From contig NC_008209.1 of assembly GCF_000014045.1 (NCBI RefSeq), positions 2,999,001 to 3,063,000 of the forward strand: a DNA stretch of 64,000 bases, given 5' to 3'. Below are positions 9,278-20,148 of this stretch, in pieces. The stretch is from Roseobacter denitrificans OCh 114. Lineage in GTDB: Bacteria; Pseudomonadota; Alphaproteobacteria; Rhodobacterales; Rhodobacteraceae. A model generated the notes under the pieces. It was not told the origin of the DNA, searched no databases, and saw only the letters and a list, made by a program, of their open reading frames with translations. The translations under genes and the position numbers were made by a program. The stretch's first letter is position 1, and each line of letters opens with the position of its first letter.

Positions 9278-10447
9278 TCAGGCACCTGAAACCGGCTGCG
9301 CATGCTCGACAAGGCGCGCAAAGAACGACGCGCCAATCGGGGCGATCTCGTCGTTGAAATTGTACTTGGGGTGATGCACGCCCGCGCCCTCCCCCTGACC
9401 CAGCATGAGGTAGGCACCGGGCCGTTTTTCCAGCATGTAGGAGAAATCCTCCGCCCCCATCACCGGCTCTGTCGCGTCATTCACCGCCCCATCCCTTGCA
9501 ATTTCACGCGCCACATGCGCGGCAAAGGCAGCCTTATCCGCGTCATTGACCGTGGGAGGATAGCCATATTCAAACACAAGCCGTGCCGTGACCCCGAAAC
9601 TGGCCGCCTGCCCCTGCACGATCTCCTCCATACGCTGCACGACCATGGCCTGCACCGCTTTGTCAAAGGTGCGCACCGTCCCGTTTATGTAACACGTCTC
9701 GGGGATCACGTTATCCGTGGTGCCCGTGTGAATCTGCGTCGTGGAAATCACCAGCGAATCGCGCGGGTTGCGGTTCCGGCTGACGATGGTCTGCAGGGCC
9801 TGCACGATGGAACAGGCCGCCACGACAGGATCAACGGAGTCATGCGGGCGCGCGGCATGTCCGCCCTTGCCCTCGATATGGATCGAGAAGGTATCAGCCG
9901 CCGCCATGATCGGCCCCGCGCAGGTGTTAAAACTGCCGAAATCCTTGCCCGGCGCGTTGTGGATCGCATAAACTTGCGCGATGTCGAAAGTCGTCATGAT
10001 GCCCTCTTCGACCATCACCTCACCGCCGCCGCCAAATTCCTCGGCAGGCTGAAAGATCAGCGCGACACGTCCGGAAAAATTCCGTGTCTCGGCGAGATAT
10101 TTCGCCGCCCCCAACAGCATGGCCGTATGCCCGTCGTGACCGCAGGCGTGCATTTTACCCGCATGGGTCGAGGCATAATCAACGCCGGTTTCCTCCTCGA
10201 TCGGCAGCGCATCCATGTCGGCGCGCAACCCGATCGTGGGGCCTTCGCCCTGCCCGTTGATGATGGCGACAATACCCGTCTTGGCGATCCCTTCGTGGAT
10301 TTCATCCATCCCGAATTCGCGCAGCCGCTCCGCCACAAAGGCGGAGGTTTTATGGCATTCCAGCCCCAGTTCGGGAATGGTGTGCAGGTGACGCCGCCAG
10401 GCAGTCATATCCGCGCTCATGTCAGCGATCCGGTTTACGACGGGCAT
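9278..10447 (-). CDS. M20 family amidohydrolase (hippurate hydrolase-like)
   Basis: A 389-aa metallopeptidase-fold enzyme that would cleave N-acyl amino acids or similar amides. Motifs include GLRADMDALPI and the metal-binding segment HACGHDGHTAMLLGAAK (starting near residue 105), the Glu pair in FQPAEEFGGGGEVM, the dimerisation domain with GGHAARPHDSVDP, and MGAEDFSYMLEKRPG near the C-terminus. It starts the ureohydrolase operon and diverges from mazG with 63 bp between start codons. Hippurate hydrolase is a family label; N-acetyl amino acid or indole-acetyl amide substrates are equally possible. Confidence 0.9.
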   Translation of the reverse strand: MPVVNRIADMSADMTAWRRHLHTIPELGLECHKTSAFVAERLREFGMDEIHEGIAKTGIVAIINGQGEGPTIGLRADMDALPIEEETGVDYASTHAGKMHACGHDGHTAMLLGAAKYLAETRNFSGRVALIFQPAEEFGGGGEVMVEEGIMTTFDIAQVYAIHNAPGKDFGSFNTCAGPIMAAADTFSIHIEGKGGHAARPHDSVDPVVAACSIVQALQTIVSRNRNPRDSLVISTTQIHTGTTDNVIPETCYINGTVRTFDKAVQAMVVQRMEEIVQGQAASFGVTARLVFEYGYPPTVNDADKAAFAAHVAREIARDGAVNDATEPVMGAEDFSYMLEKRPGAYLMLGQGEGAGVHHPKYNFNDEIAPIGASFFARLVEHAQPVSGA

Positions 10448-10510
10448 GCTCTGGACTCCTTGTCGAATGTTTTGTCAGGTGCATCTGACACCGAAGCGGG
10501 AGCGGCTGCA

Positions 10511-11326
10511 ATGGCAGATGACCTGATCCACGACCCTGATGGGGGAATTGAACGCCTGCTTGCGATCATGCGCCGCCTGCGTGACCCGGAAACGGGCTGC
10601 CCGTGGGACATCGAGCAGGATTTCGACAGCATCGCCCCCTACACAATCGAAGAGGCCTATGAGGTCGCAGACGCCATCGCACGCAAGGACTGGCGCGATC
10701 TTGAGGGGGAGTTGGGCGATCTGCTGCTGCAAACCGTTTATCATACGGCCATGGGTGCCGAAGGCGGTCACTTCACCTTTCAGTCGGTGGTGCGCAAGAT
10801 CAGCGACAAGATGGTCGCCCGCCACCCGCATGTTTTTGGCGATGAGAGCCGCGACAAGTCAGCGGACCAGCAAACCGCCGATTGGGAAAAGATAAAGGCC
10901 CGCGAACGTGCAGAAAACGCGCAACAGGGCACGCTGGATGGTGTGGCCATTGGCCTGCCCGCGCTGCTGCGCGCGCTCAAGCTGCAAAAACGCGCCGCAC
11001 GGGTCGGATTTGACTGGCCCTCCACCGATGAAGTCCTGGACAAAATCACCGAAGAGGCTGCCGAGTTGGTCGAGGCGCGCGATCGTCTCACGCAAGCAGA
11101 AATCGAAGAGGAGTTCGGCGATCTGCTGTTCGTGATGGCCAATCTGGGCCGTCACCTCGGACTTGATCCCGAAGCCGCCCTGCGCGCTGCCAACGCGAAA
11201 TTCACCCGTCGTTTCGAAGGGGTCGAAGCCAAGCTGGCCGCCATGGGTAAGACCCCCGCCGACAGCGATCTGGCTGAGATGGATGCGCTTTGGGATCAGG
11301 TCAAGGCGGAGAGCCGGAAGCGCTAG
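10511..11326 (+). CDS. mazG: Nucleoside triphosphate pyrophosphohydrolase MazG
   Basis: MazG hydrolyses (d)NTPs to monophosphates and pyrophosphate and serves as a house-cleaning enzyme. From ATG 10511 the product has 271 aa, as usual for the two-domain form. Domain 1 shows LRDPETGCPWDIEQDFDSI and the metal-binding EEAYEVADAI with ELGDLLLQ; domain 2 shows EEAAELVEARD and EEEFGDLLFVMANLGRHL. The C-terminus SDLAEMDALWDQVKAESRK is typical. The frame is open far upstream, but that part is antisense to the M20 gene and is not coding. Confidence 0.94.
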   Translation: MADDLIHDPDGGIERLLAIMRRLRDPETGCPWDIEQDFDSIAPYTIEEAYEVADAIARKDWRDLEGELGDLLLQTVYHTAMGAEGGHFTFQSVVRKISDKMVARHPHVFGDESRDKSADQQTADWEKIKARERAENAQQGTLDGVAIGLPALLRALKLQKRAARVGFDWPSTDEVLDKITEEAAELVEARDRLTQAEIEEEFGDLLFVMANLGRHLGLDPEAALRAANAKFTRRFEGVEAKLAAMGKTPADSDLAEMDALWDQVKAESRKR

Positions 11327-11504
11327 GTCCGCGCCGGTCTTGCAGCGCCTGCTCGCAATTCGGCGCGCACAGTTGCGCCCGCCGGCGTGACGGACGCGGG
11401 GCGGCGCATGTGTATGTCGGTGCATCGGCGCCATCACGCCATGGCAGCACATTTGTCACGCATCCCCGCTGGACTCTCAACCGCCACAGCGTCAAAGAGA
11501 GCAC

Positions 11505-12446
11505 ATGACAGCACGTAAAATCATCATTGATACCGACCCCGGCCAGGACGACGCGGTGGCGATCCTTCTGGCGCTCGCCAGCCCGGAAGAGCTTGATGTT
11601 CTCGGCATTACCTGTGTCGCCGGCAACGTCCCGCTTGACCTGACGGCGCGCAACGCGCGCATTGTCTGTGAACTGGCCAAAAAGACCGATGTGCCGGTTT
11701 TTGCAGGCTGCGACCGCCCCCTTGGCCGCGACCTCGTCACCGCAGAGCATGTGCATGGCAAAACCGGGCTCGATGGGCCTGACCTGCCGGAGCCGGTGAT
11801 GGCTCTGCAGGACCAACACGCCGTTGATTTCATCATCAACACCCTGCGCAACACACCACCCGGCACCGTAACGCTCTGCCCGCTGGGACCGCTGACCAAC
11901 ATCGCCACCGCCTTTGAAAAAGCGCCGGATATCGTGCAGCGCGTGCAACAGATCGTCTTGATGGGCGGGGCGTATTTCGAGGTTGGGAATATCACCCCGA
12001 CCGCGGAATTCAACATTTACGTCGACCCACAAGCCGCTGAAATCACGTTTAAATCCGGCGTGGATATCGTCGTGCTGCCACTGGATGTCACCCACAAGGC
12101 GCTTGTCACTGCCCCGCGCAACGACGCCTTTCGCGCGCTGAACACGCCCGTTGGCATCGCCGTGGCCGAGATGACCGATTTCTTTGAGCGTTTTGACAAG
12201 GAAAAATACGGCTCCGCCGGGGCACCGCTGCATGATCCTTGTGTGACCGCCTATTTGCTGCGCCCTGATCTGTTCACCGGGCGGCACATCAATGTGGAAA
12301 TCGAAACCACGTCTGAGTTGACCATGGGCATGACCGTCGCGGACTGGTGGGGCGTGACGGATCGGCCAAAAAACGCGCTGTTCATCGGCGATCTGGATGC
12401 GGATGGGTTCTTTGAATTGCTGACAGAACGGCTCGCCCGGCTATGA
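11505..12446 (+). CDS. Inosine-uridine preferring nucleoside hydrolase
   Basis: A calcium-dependent N-ribohydrolase that releases bases from ribonucleosides for salvage. The 313-aa protein begins with the family-defining aspartate cluster DTDPGQDD (9-16) and contains LCPLGPLTNIA, VLMGGAYFEVGNITPTAEFN and HDPCVTAYLL, the last supplying the distal Asp ligand. The purine or pyrimidine preference cannot be decided. The stop overlaps the start of the next gene (ATGA). Confidence 0.95.
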   Translation: MTARKIIIDTDPGQDDAVAILLALASPEELDVLGITCVAGNVPLDLTARNARIVCELAKKTDVPVFAGCDRPLGRDLVTAEHVHGKTGLDGPDLPEPVMALQDQHAVDFIINTLRNTPPGTVTLCPLGPLTNIATAFEKAPDIVQRVQQIVLMGGAYFEVGNITPTAEFNIYVDPQAAEITFKSGVDIVVLPLDVTHKALVTAPRNDAFRALNTPVGIAVAEMTDFFERFDKEKYGSAGAPLHDPCVTAYLLRPDLFTGRHINVEIETTSELTMGMTVADWWGVTDRPKNALFIGDLDADGFFELLTERLARL

Positions 12447-12892
12447 GCGCGGCCCTGACCCTTGCAGCCCCCGATCATCTTGAGAAACTCGATGCGCTGG
12501 TGGCGGCGTTTCATCAGGAGGCCGGGATCACCCTCGCAGCGGAGGCGCGGCGCAAGGGCATTGTGCCGCTGCTTGAGGGCAGTCCGCATGGCGCGGCCTA
12601 TCTGATCGGACCACCCCGCGCGCCGATCGGCTATCTGGTGGTGACTTTTGGCTGGTCGCTGGAATTTGGCGGGCTTGACGGTTTCATTGACGAAATCTTC
12701 GTGCGCCCCGGTGTGCGCGGGCGCGGGATCGCGTCGGAAACCCTTCTGGCCCTGCCCCGCGCGCTGGCCAGTGCTGGCCTCAAGGTGCTGCACCTCGAAG
12801 TTGACCGCAGCGCCGAGGACAGACACCGTCTTTATCAGCGCGCCGGGTTCAAACCGCGCGAGAATTACATGCTGATGACCAAAACCTTCTGA
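12443..12892 (+). CDS. GNAT family N-acetyltransferase
   Basis: A 149-aa acetyltransferase of the GNAT fold. The acetyl-CoA binding loop reads RPGVRGRGIASETLL (residues ~90-105), preceded by the beta-4 strand GFIDEIFV and followed by HLEVDRSAEDRHRLYQRAGFKPREN, the usual C-terminal signature. The substrate is unknown. It is translationally coupled to the nucleoside hydrolase through a four-base overlap. Confidence 0.9.
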   Translation: MSAALTLAAPDHLEKLDALVAAFHQEAGITLAAEARRKGIVPLLEGSPHGAAYLIGPPRAPIGYLVVTFGWSLEFGGLDGFIDEIFVRPGVRGRGIASETLLALPRALASAGLKVLHLEVDRSAEDRHRLYQRAGFKPRENYMLMTKTF

Positions 12893-12936
12893 CCGGGCGG
12901 GTGGCACAGGCGCACAAAGCCGCTTATATGCCAGTC

Positions 12937-14349
12937 ATGACAATTACCGCCCCCTTTGATAACAGCTATGCGCGGCTGCCGGCTGTGTTCTACACGCGCC
13001 TCAAGCCGACGCCCGTACGCGACCCGTCGCTGATTGCATATAATGAACCGCTAGGGGATATCTTGGGTATCTCCGCAGCGGATGCGGCCGAACGCGCCGC
13101 CGTCTTTTCGGGTGCGAAACTGCCCGAGGGCGCGGCACCCTTGGCACAGCTTTATGCGGGGCATCAGTTCGGCAATTTCAATCCGCAACTGGGCGATGGC
13201 CGGGCCATTCTGCTGGGCGAGGTCATCGGCACGGACGGCAAGCGCTATGACGTGCAACTGAAAGGGTCCGGCCCCACGCCCTATTCGCGCATGGGCGACG
13301 GGCGCGCATGGCTCGGTCCGGTGCTGCGAGAATACGTTGTGTCCGAGGCGATGCATGCGCTTGGCGTACCCACCACGCGCGCGCTGGCGGCAACGCTGAC
13401 GGGTGAAGACGTCCTGCGCGAAACGGTTCTGCCCGGCGCGGTGCTGACGCGCGTGGCCGCCAGCCACCTGCGGGTTGGTACCTTTCAGATCTTTGCCCAC
13501 CGGCGGCAGATTGATGCGCTGAAAGAACTGACAGATTACGCGATCGCGCGCCACGCACCGGATGCGGACGGACCGCTCGGACTCTTGCGCGCGGTCTGTG
13601 CCGCGCAGGCTGAACTCGTGGCCGGCTGGATGTCGCTCGGCTTTATTCACGGCGTGATGAATACCGACAACAGCGCAATATCGGGGGAGACCATCGACTA
13701 TGGCCCCTGCGCCTTTATGGATGTCTATCATCCCGACACGGTGTTCAGTTCTATTGATCAGACCGGGCGCTATGCCTATTCCAACCAACCGCGGATCGCG
13801 GTATGGAACATGGCGCAGCTGGCAACCGCCCTTTTGCAGCAGATGGACGACCCGGAAGCAGCCGTTGAAGAAGCCACGCAGATCGTGCACGCCATGCCCA
13901 CGCAGATCGAGGCCGCATGGCTGGATCGCATGGGCAAAAAGATCGGCATAGCCAAGGCCACGCCCGAAGACACCCCCCTGATCGAGGGTCTGTTGAAGCT
14001 CATGCAGGAGCAAAAGGCCGATTTCACCAATACATTCGATGCGCTGGCGCGGTCTGACGCGCGCGATCAGTTTCTGGATCGGGATGCCTTTGACGAATGG
14101 TGCGCGCAGTGGCGCGCGCGCCTTTCAACGCAAAGCAACCCAAGCGCTGTGATGCAGGCCGCATCGCCCCGCGTCATCCCGCGCAACCATCGGGTCGAAG
14201 AGATGATTGCCGCTGCCGTGCAGGGTGATTACGCGCCTTTTGAACGCCTGCTGAAGGCTTGCACAGACCCGTTCAACACCGATGACACGGACCTGATGCG
14301 GCCGCCGACCAAGGACGAAATCGTACCCGCCACTTTCTGTGGCACCTAA
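12937..14349 (+). CDS. selO: Protein adenylyltransferase SelO (YdiU/UPF0061)
   Basis: SelO is a pseudokinase-fold enzyme that transfers AMP from ATP to protein Ser, Thr and Tyr, with a role in redox homeostasis. The ~470 residues show YAGHQFGNFNPQLGDGRAILLGE, QLKGSGPTPYSRMGDGRAWLGPVLREYVVSEAM, SHLRVGTFQIF, HGVMNTDNSAISGETIDYGPCAFMD in order, all diagnostic of the family. Bacterial forms lack the selenocysteine of the animal enzyme, and the end PATFCGT has a normal Cys. The start could be ATG 12928, ATG 12937 or GTG 12901; 12937 gives the N-terminus most like the family. The gene converges with a DMT permease, overlapping it by four bases. Confidence 0.93.
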   Translation: MTITAPFDNSYARLPAVFYTRLKPTPVRDPSLIAYNEPLGDILGISAADAAERAAVFSGAKLPEGAAPLAQLYAGHQFGNFNPQLGDGRAILLGEVIGTDGKRYDVQLKGSGPTPYSRMGDGRAWLGPVLREYVVSEAMHALGVPTTRALAATLTGEDVLRETVLPGAVLTRVAASHLRVGTFQIFAHRRQIDALKELTDYAIARHAPDADGPLGLLRAVCAAQAELVAGWMSLGFIHGVMNTDNSAISGETIDYGPCAFMDVYHPDTVFSSIDQTGRYAYSNQPRIAVWNMAQLATALLQQMDDPEAAVEEATQIVHAMPTQIEAAWLDRMGKKIGIAKATPEDTPLIEGLLKLMQEQKADFTNTFDALARSDARDQFLDRDAFDEWCAQWRARLSTQSNPSAVMQAASPRVIPRNHRVEEMIAAAVQGDYAPFERLLKACTDPFNTDDTDLMRPPTKDEIVPATFCGT

Positions 14350-15233
14350 GCTGCGCGCGGTTTTCGGTTGATGAGATAGATGCCAAGCGAGACCAGAACC
14401 AAAGCTGCCCAGACCTGAAGCCCGACGTCTTCATTCAGCAAAAGCCAGCCAAGGATGACGGCAAAAACCGGCGACAAAAAGCTGAAGGAGGCGACAGAAG
14501 ACGCCGGATAAATCGTAAGCAGCCAGAACCACGCCAGAAACCCGAGGCTCGCCACGGCGACGATCTGAAACAGCAGCCCGGCGTAGTGGATCGGCTGCGG
14601 GTCGCGCATCAGATCCCCTGTCAGCAGCGCCACAAACAACAGGATCGGTGCGGAGATCGCCACCTGAAACATCAACTGCTGGGCAGGTTTTACTGCACTC
14701 AGCGGTGTGATCTTGACGCAAAGCGCGATCCCGGCCCAACAAATCGCCGATGTCAGCGCCATCAGATCCCCCACCAGACTGGCGGTAGCATCACTGCGAT
14801 CAAGCAGCGCCAGCGCCACGCCCGACATGGCCAGCACCAGCCCCACTGCCTTGAGCCGTGTCATCGGATCACCGGGCAGCAGAAAGTGGCTCGCAATTGC
14901 CAACCAGACGGGCATGGAATAGAAAATGACCGACGCCCGGCTCACCGTGGTGAAATCGAGCGCGGTGAAAAGCACCATGAACTCCAGCGCGAACAACAGA
15001 CCGCAAACGATACCCGCCGGAATGGCCGCGCGTGGCACGCTCAACGGGATCGCCCGCCACCGCATCCAGATCAGCAGCACCACCACAGCACCGGCCGACC
15101 TGAGACCCGCCGCAAAAACCGGGCCAAAACCATCGACCGTGACCTTGATCACGACCTGATTGAAGGCCAGATGCAGCGCAAAAGCGATCAGCGCCGCAGC
15201 CCCAATCGCATCCATGTTTGATTTACGGTCCAT
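14346..15233 (-). CDS. EamA/DMT family transporter
   Basis: A 295-aa inner-membrane protein with about ten hydrophobic segments arranged as two EamA repeats (for example ALIAFALHLAFNQVVIKV, GIVCGLLFALEFMVLFTAL, ASLGFLAWFWLLTIYPAS, SFLSPVFAVILGWLLLNEDV). The family exports metabolites or amino acids; the substrate cannot be predicted. The motif SFLSPVFAVILGWLLLNE is the usual end of the second repeat. Confidence 0.9.
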   Translation of the reverse strand: MDRKSNMDAIGAAALIAFALHLAFNQVVIKVTVDGFGPVFAAGLRSAGAVVVLLIWMRWRAIPLSVPRAAIPAGIVCGLLFALEFMVLFTALDFTTVSRASVIFYSMPVWLAIASHFLLPGDPMTRLKAVGLVLAMSGVALALLDRSDATASLVGDLMALTSAICWAGIALCVKITPLSAVKPAQQLMFQVAISAPILLFVALLTGDLMRDPQPIHYAGLLFQIVAVASLGFLAWFWLLTIYPASSVASFSFLSPVFAVILGWLLLNEDVGLQVWAALVLVSLGIYLINRKPRAA

Positions 15234-15296
15234 CCGCGCACAAAGCCGCGCGGATCAGCGGATGTCAATCTGACGTTTAAGTAAGCCTGAGGGAGT

Positions 15297-16598
15297 TCAG
15301 CGGTTTGCGCCACCCGAAGCCGCGGGTTTGCCACGGCGGTTGCGTGCGCCGGCGCGCTTGCGTGGCCCCCCGGGTCTGCCGCCTGCGGGTTTACCTGCCT
15401 GCGGCGGGCGACCGCCGCGTCCGCGACCCCGGCCCTTTGTCTTGTCGCCGGGCGGAATATCCGCAGCCTCCCAAGGCCTGCCGGAGCCGACCGGGATCGA
15501 GATCCCCATGGTTTTCTGGATCGCCTTCAACTCGCCCATCTCATCGGGCGCACAAAACGCGATGGCCGCACCATCCTTGCCCGCCCGCGCTGTGCGCCCG
15601 ATGCGGTGAACGTAATTGTCAGGCACATTCGGCAGATCATAGTTGTAGACATGTTTCACGTCCGGAATGTCGAGACCCCGCGCGGCCACATCCGTCGCCA
15701 CCAGAACCTTGATCTCCCCGGATTTGAAGGCTGCGATGGCGCGGTCGCGCTGGCCCTGACTTTTGTTGCCGTGAATGGAGCCTGCCGCGTAGCCCGCCTT
15801 GACCAGCGATTTCATCAGCTTTTCAGAGCCGTGTTTCGTACGGCCGAAAACCAGTGCGCGTTCGTCGCGGTGTTTGTCCAGCATCTCGATCAACAGGCCG
15901 GGTTTTTCGGATTTGGCGATGAAATGGACTTCCTGCGTGACCTTGTCGGCGGCCTTGCCCGGCGGGGAGACCTCAACCCGGATGGGGCTGCGCAGATAGC
16001 TATTGGCCAGTTCGTTCATCTGTTTCGGCATCGTGGCGGAAAACAGCATCGTCTGACGCTCTTTGGGGATCACGCTGGCGATCTTGCGCAGATCATGGAT
16101 GAACCCCATGTCCAGCATCTGGTCCGCTTCATCCAGCACCAGAAAAACCGCCTCATCCAGCCGCACGGCGCGGCGGTCCATCAGGTCCAGCAACCGCCCG
16201 GGCGTTGCAACCAATAGATCAACACCGCGCTCTAACCGTTTGATTTGGTTGTTTATCGACTGGCCACCAACCACCATCGCAACCTTCACCTTGGTGTTTT
16301 CGGCAAAGGAGCGCAGATTGACGCTGATCTGCGTGGCCAATTCACGCGTCGGCGCCAGAACCAGCCCGCGCACGGATTTGGGCGCGGGCCGCCCGTCGAG
16401 TTCCAGCATCTGCGCCACCAGCGGCACGCCAAAGGCGGCCGTTTTACCGGTGCCCGTTTGCGCAAGGCCCATCACATCGCGCCCGTTCATCGCATGCGGT
16501 ATCGCCTGTTTCTGGATCGGAGTCGGATCCTTCAGACCCATGCGGCCCAGTCGTGCCACCAGTTCCGGTGGCAGGTTCATCATTTCGAAATCGCTCAT
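15297..16598 (-). CDS. DEAD-box ATP-dependent RNA helicase (RhlE-like)
   Basis: A 433-aa RNA helicase likely involved in ribosome assembly or RNA turnover. Motifs appear in order: Q motif (PTPIQKQAIP), motif I AQTGTGKT, Ia PTRELA, II DEAD, III SAT, and the C-terminal helicase domain with ATDVAARGLDIPDV and HRIGRTARAGKDG. After residue ~370 the tail is Gly/Arg/Pro-rich and strongly basic (KGRGRGRGGRPPQAG, RGKPAASGG), as in RhlE-type proteins, and would bind RNA without sequence specificity. Confidence 0.94.
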   Translation of the reverse strand: MSDFEMMNLPPELVARLGRMGLKDPTPIQKQAIPHAMNGRDVMGLAQTGTGKTAAFGVPLVAQMLELDGRPAPKSVRGLVLAPTRELATQISVNLRSFAENTKVKVAMVVGGQSINNQIKRLERGVDLLVATPGRLLDLMDRRAVRLDEAVFLVLDEADQMLDMGFIHDLRKIASVIPKERQTMLFSATMPKQMNELANSYLRSPIRVEVSPPGKAADKVTQEVHFIAKSEKPGLLIEMLDKHRDERALVFGRTKHGSEKLMKSLVKAGYAAGSIHGNKSQGQRDRAIAAFKSGEIKVLVATDVAARGLDIPDVKHVYNYDLPNVPDNYVHRIGRTARAGKDGAAIAFCAPDEMGELKAIQKTMGISIPVGSGRPWEAADIPPGDKTKGRGRGRGGRPPQAGKPAGGRPGGPRKRAGARNRRGKPAASGGANR

Positions 16599-16935
16599 TC
16601 TTACCCTCTCGCAGGCTCTTGCCTACGCAAAATCGCAGCCGCCCAACAAGACGGCCATCGCAGGATGCACTCGGGATCACAGGCGCAGGCAACATACCTG
16701 CCACTGTCCTTTGCGCTCGCACCCACGCGTGATTTTGGGAACATAGGTGGGCCTTATCGGTCACAGCGCGCGCCCTGAACGACGTCCCGCGGCAACTCTG
16801 CTCACGCGGCAGAAGGCATCACCAGACACTCACATGCGCCTTGCTGGTGCAGAAGTCAACCGAAACACAAAAACTTGGCTGGAACCCCTGCGCAAAGGCG
16901 GCTAAAAACTCGGCCTACGTCACGGGGGCCATCGC
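16599..16935. other. Intergenic region between the helicase and fur/mur genes
   Basis: This 337-bp region between divergent genes must hold both promoters. I see no open frame with coding character, no clear long inverted repeat and no repeat family member. A Mur or Irr operator could lie here but none was recognised by eye. Confidence 0.6.
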
Positions 16936-17349
16936 ATGAGCAAACCAATCATCAAACGCTGCGAGGCGAAGGGGCTGCGCATGACCGGCCAGAGGCGTGT
17001 CATCGCGCAGGTCCTCGAAGACAGCGCGGATCACCCGGATGTCGAGGAGCTTTATGCGCGTGCCGTGACCATCGACGGCGGCATTTCCATCGCGACGGTG
17101 TACCGAACGGTCAAGCTTTTCGAGGAAGCGGGCATTCTGGACAAGCTCGAATTCGGCGACGGGCGCGCGCGCTACGAGGACGCCGAACGCGACCATCATG
17201 ATCATCTGATTGATATGAATTCAGGCGAGGTTATTGAATTCGTAGACGCCGAAATCGAAGCCTTGCAGGAGCGGATCGCCAACAAGCTGGGATATGAGTT
17301 ACGCGGGCACCGTCTGGAACTCTATGGTGTGCCGCTGAAAAAAGAGTGA
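16936..17349 (+). CDS. mur: Fur family regulator, Mur-like
   Basis: A 137-aa metal-dependent repressor. The N-terminal winged helix is clear (GLRMTGQRRVIAQVL, DVEELYARA, GISIATVYRTVKLFEEAGIL), and the dimerisation domain contains the HHDH metal cluster (ERDHHDHLIDMNSGEVIEF). Fur and Zur proteins of enterobacteria carry CxxC zinc motifs right after this cluster; here that position reads DMNSG with no Cys, which is the pattern of the alphaproteobacterial Fur/Mur branch that senses manganese. The name Mur is inferred from this pattern and lineage; iron-responsive Fur remains possible. Confidence 0.85.
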   Translation: MSKPIIKRCEAKGLRMTGQRRVIAQVLEDSADHPDVEELYARAVTIDGGISIATVYRTVKLFEEAGILDKLEFGDGRARYEDAERDHHDHLIDMNSGEVIEFVDAEIEALQERIANKLGYELRGHRLELYGVPLKKE

Positions 17350-17424
17350 TGCAAGCGCGCGGCGTGGACATCTGCAACGGCGCGGCCTAAGGGACTGGCA
17401 TCCCTTTTGGCAGGAAAACCCCCG

Positions 17425-18297
17425 ATGGATAATTTGCGCGGCGCGGCCCTCATGGTTCTGGCGATGCTTCTTTTCGCGCTGGAAGATATGCTGATCAAAC
17501 TGCTGGCCGTTGATCTGCCCATCGGCCAGATCGTGGGCATGCTGGGTCTGGGCAGTGCGCTGCTGCTGGCCATCGTGCTCAAGACGCAGCGTCAGGCGCT
17601 GTTTACCGCCGCCCTGCTCACCCCCGCGATCATGCTGCGCGCTTTTGGCGAGTTGGTCGGCACCATCGGGTTTGTAACGGCCATCGCCCTTACTCCGCTG
17701 TCGACGGCTTCGGCGATCCTGCAGGCGACGCCACTGTTTGTTACGCTGGGAGCGGCGCTGTTTTTGCAGGAATCCGTTGGATGGCGGCGCTGGACGGCGA
17801 TTATCGTGGGCTTTTTCGGGGTAATGCTGATCATCCGGCCCGGGCTTGAGGGGTTCAGCTGGCTGTCGCTCTTTGCGGTGCAGGGGGTCATTGGCCTTGG
17901 CATTCGCGATCTGGCAACCCGGCGCGTACCGCCAGAGACATCCTCGCTGCAGCTCAGCTTCTGGGCTTTCCTCGTGCTGATCCCGGCGGCGGGGTTGATG
18001 ATGTGGTTCAACCAGACCAGCCCGATCACGCCACCGCCCTCTACGCTGCTCTATTTTATTGCCGCGCTGTTGATCGGAATTTTCGCTTATTACTGCATTG
18101 TCGCAGCCATGCGCGTGGGCGAAATCAGCTTCGTCACACCTTTTCGCTATTCCCGCATTCTCTTTGCGCTGGTCATCGGCATCAGTATCTTTGGCGAGCG
18201 CCCTGATGCGCTGACCTTGCTGGGGGCTGCGATCATCGTCGCCTCCGGTCTTTATACGTTGTGGCGCGAACGCCGGGTCCGGGGCGGGGCGCACTAG
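17425..18297 (+). CDS. EamA/DMT family transporter
   Basis: A 290-aa multi-spanning inner-membrane protein with two EamA repeats (ALMVLAMLLFALEDMLIKLLA opens the first, LLYFIAALLIGIFAYYCIV lies in the second). The conserved end of repeat 1 reads ATPLFVTLGAALFLQESVGW and of repeat 2 SRILFALVIGISIFGERPD. It resembles riboflavin or S-adenosylmethionine-type carriers of this superfamily, but the substrate is unknown. The start ATG 17425 is preferred over an upstream TTG. Confidence 0.9.
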   Translation: MDNLRGAALMVLAMLLFALEDMLIKLLAVDLPIGQIVGMLGLGSALLLAIVLKTQRQALFTAALLTPAIMLRAFGELVGTIGFVTAIALTPLSTASAILQATPLFVTLGAALFLQESVGWRRWTAIIVGFFGVMLIIRPGLEGFSWLSLFAVQGVIGLGIRDLATRRVPPETSSLQLSFWAFLVLIPAAGLMMWFNQTSPITPPPSTLLYFIAALLIGIFAYYCIVAAMRVGEISFVTPFRYSRILFALVIGISIFGERPDALTLLGAAIIVASGLYTLWRERRVRGGAH

Positions 18298-18313
18298 GCC
18301 TTTCCATCCTTGA

Positions 18314-20137
<1,824 letters not shown>

Positions 20138-20148
<11 letters not shown>

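Noticed and set aside
9302..10510. Long open 5' extension of the mazG frame
   Set aside because: It is antisense to the M20 gene, rich in His, Arg and Gln as expected of a shadow frame, and MazG homology begins at ATG 10511.
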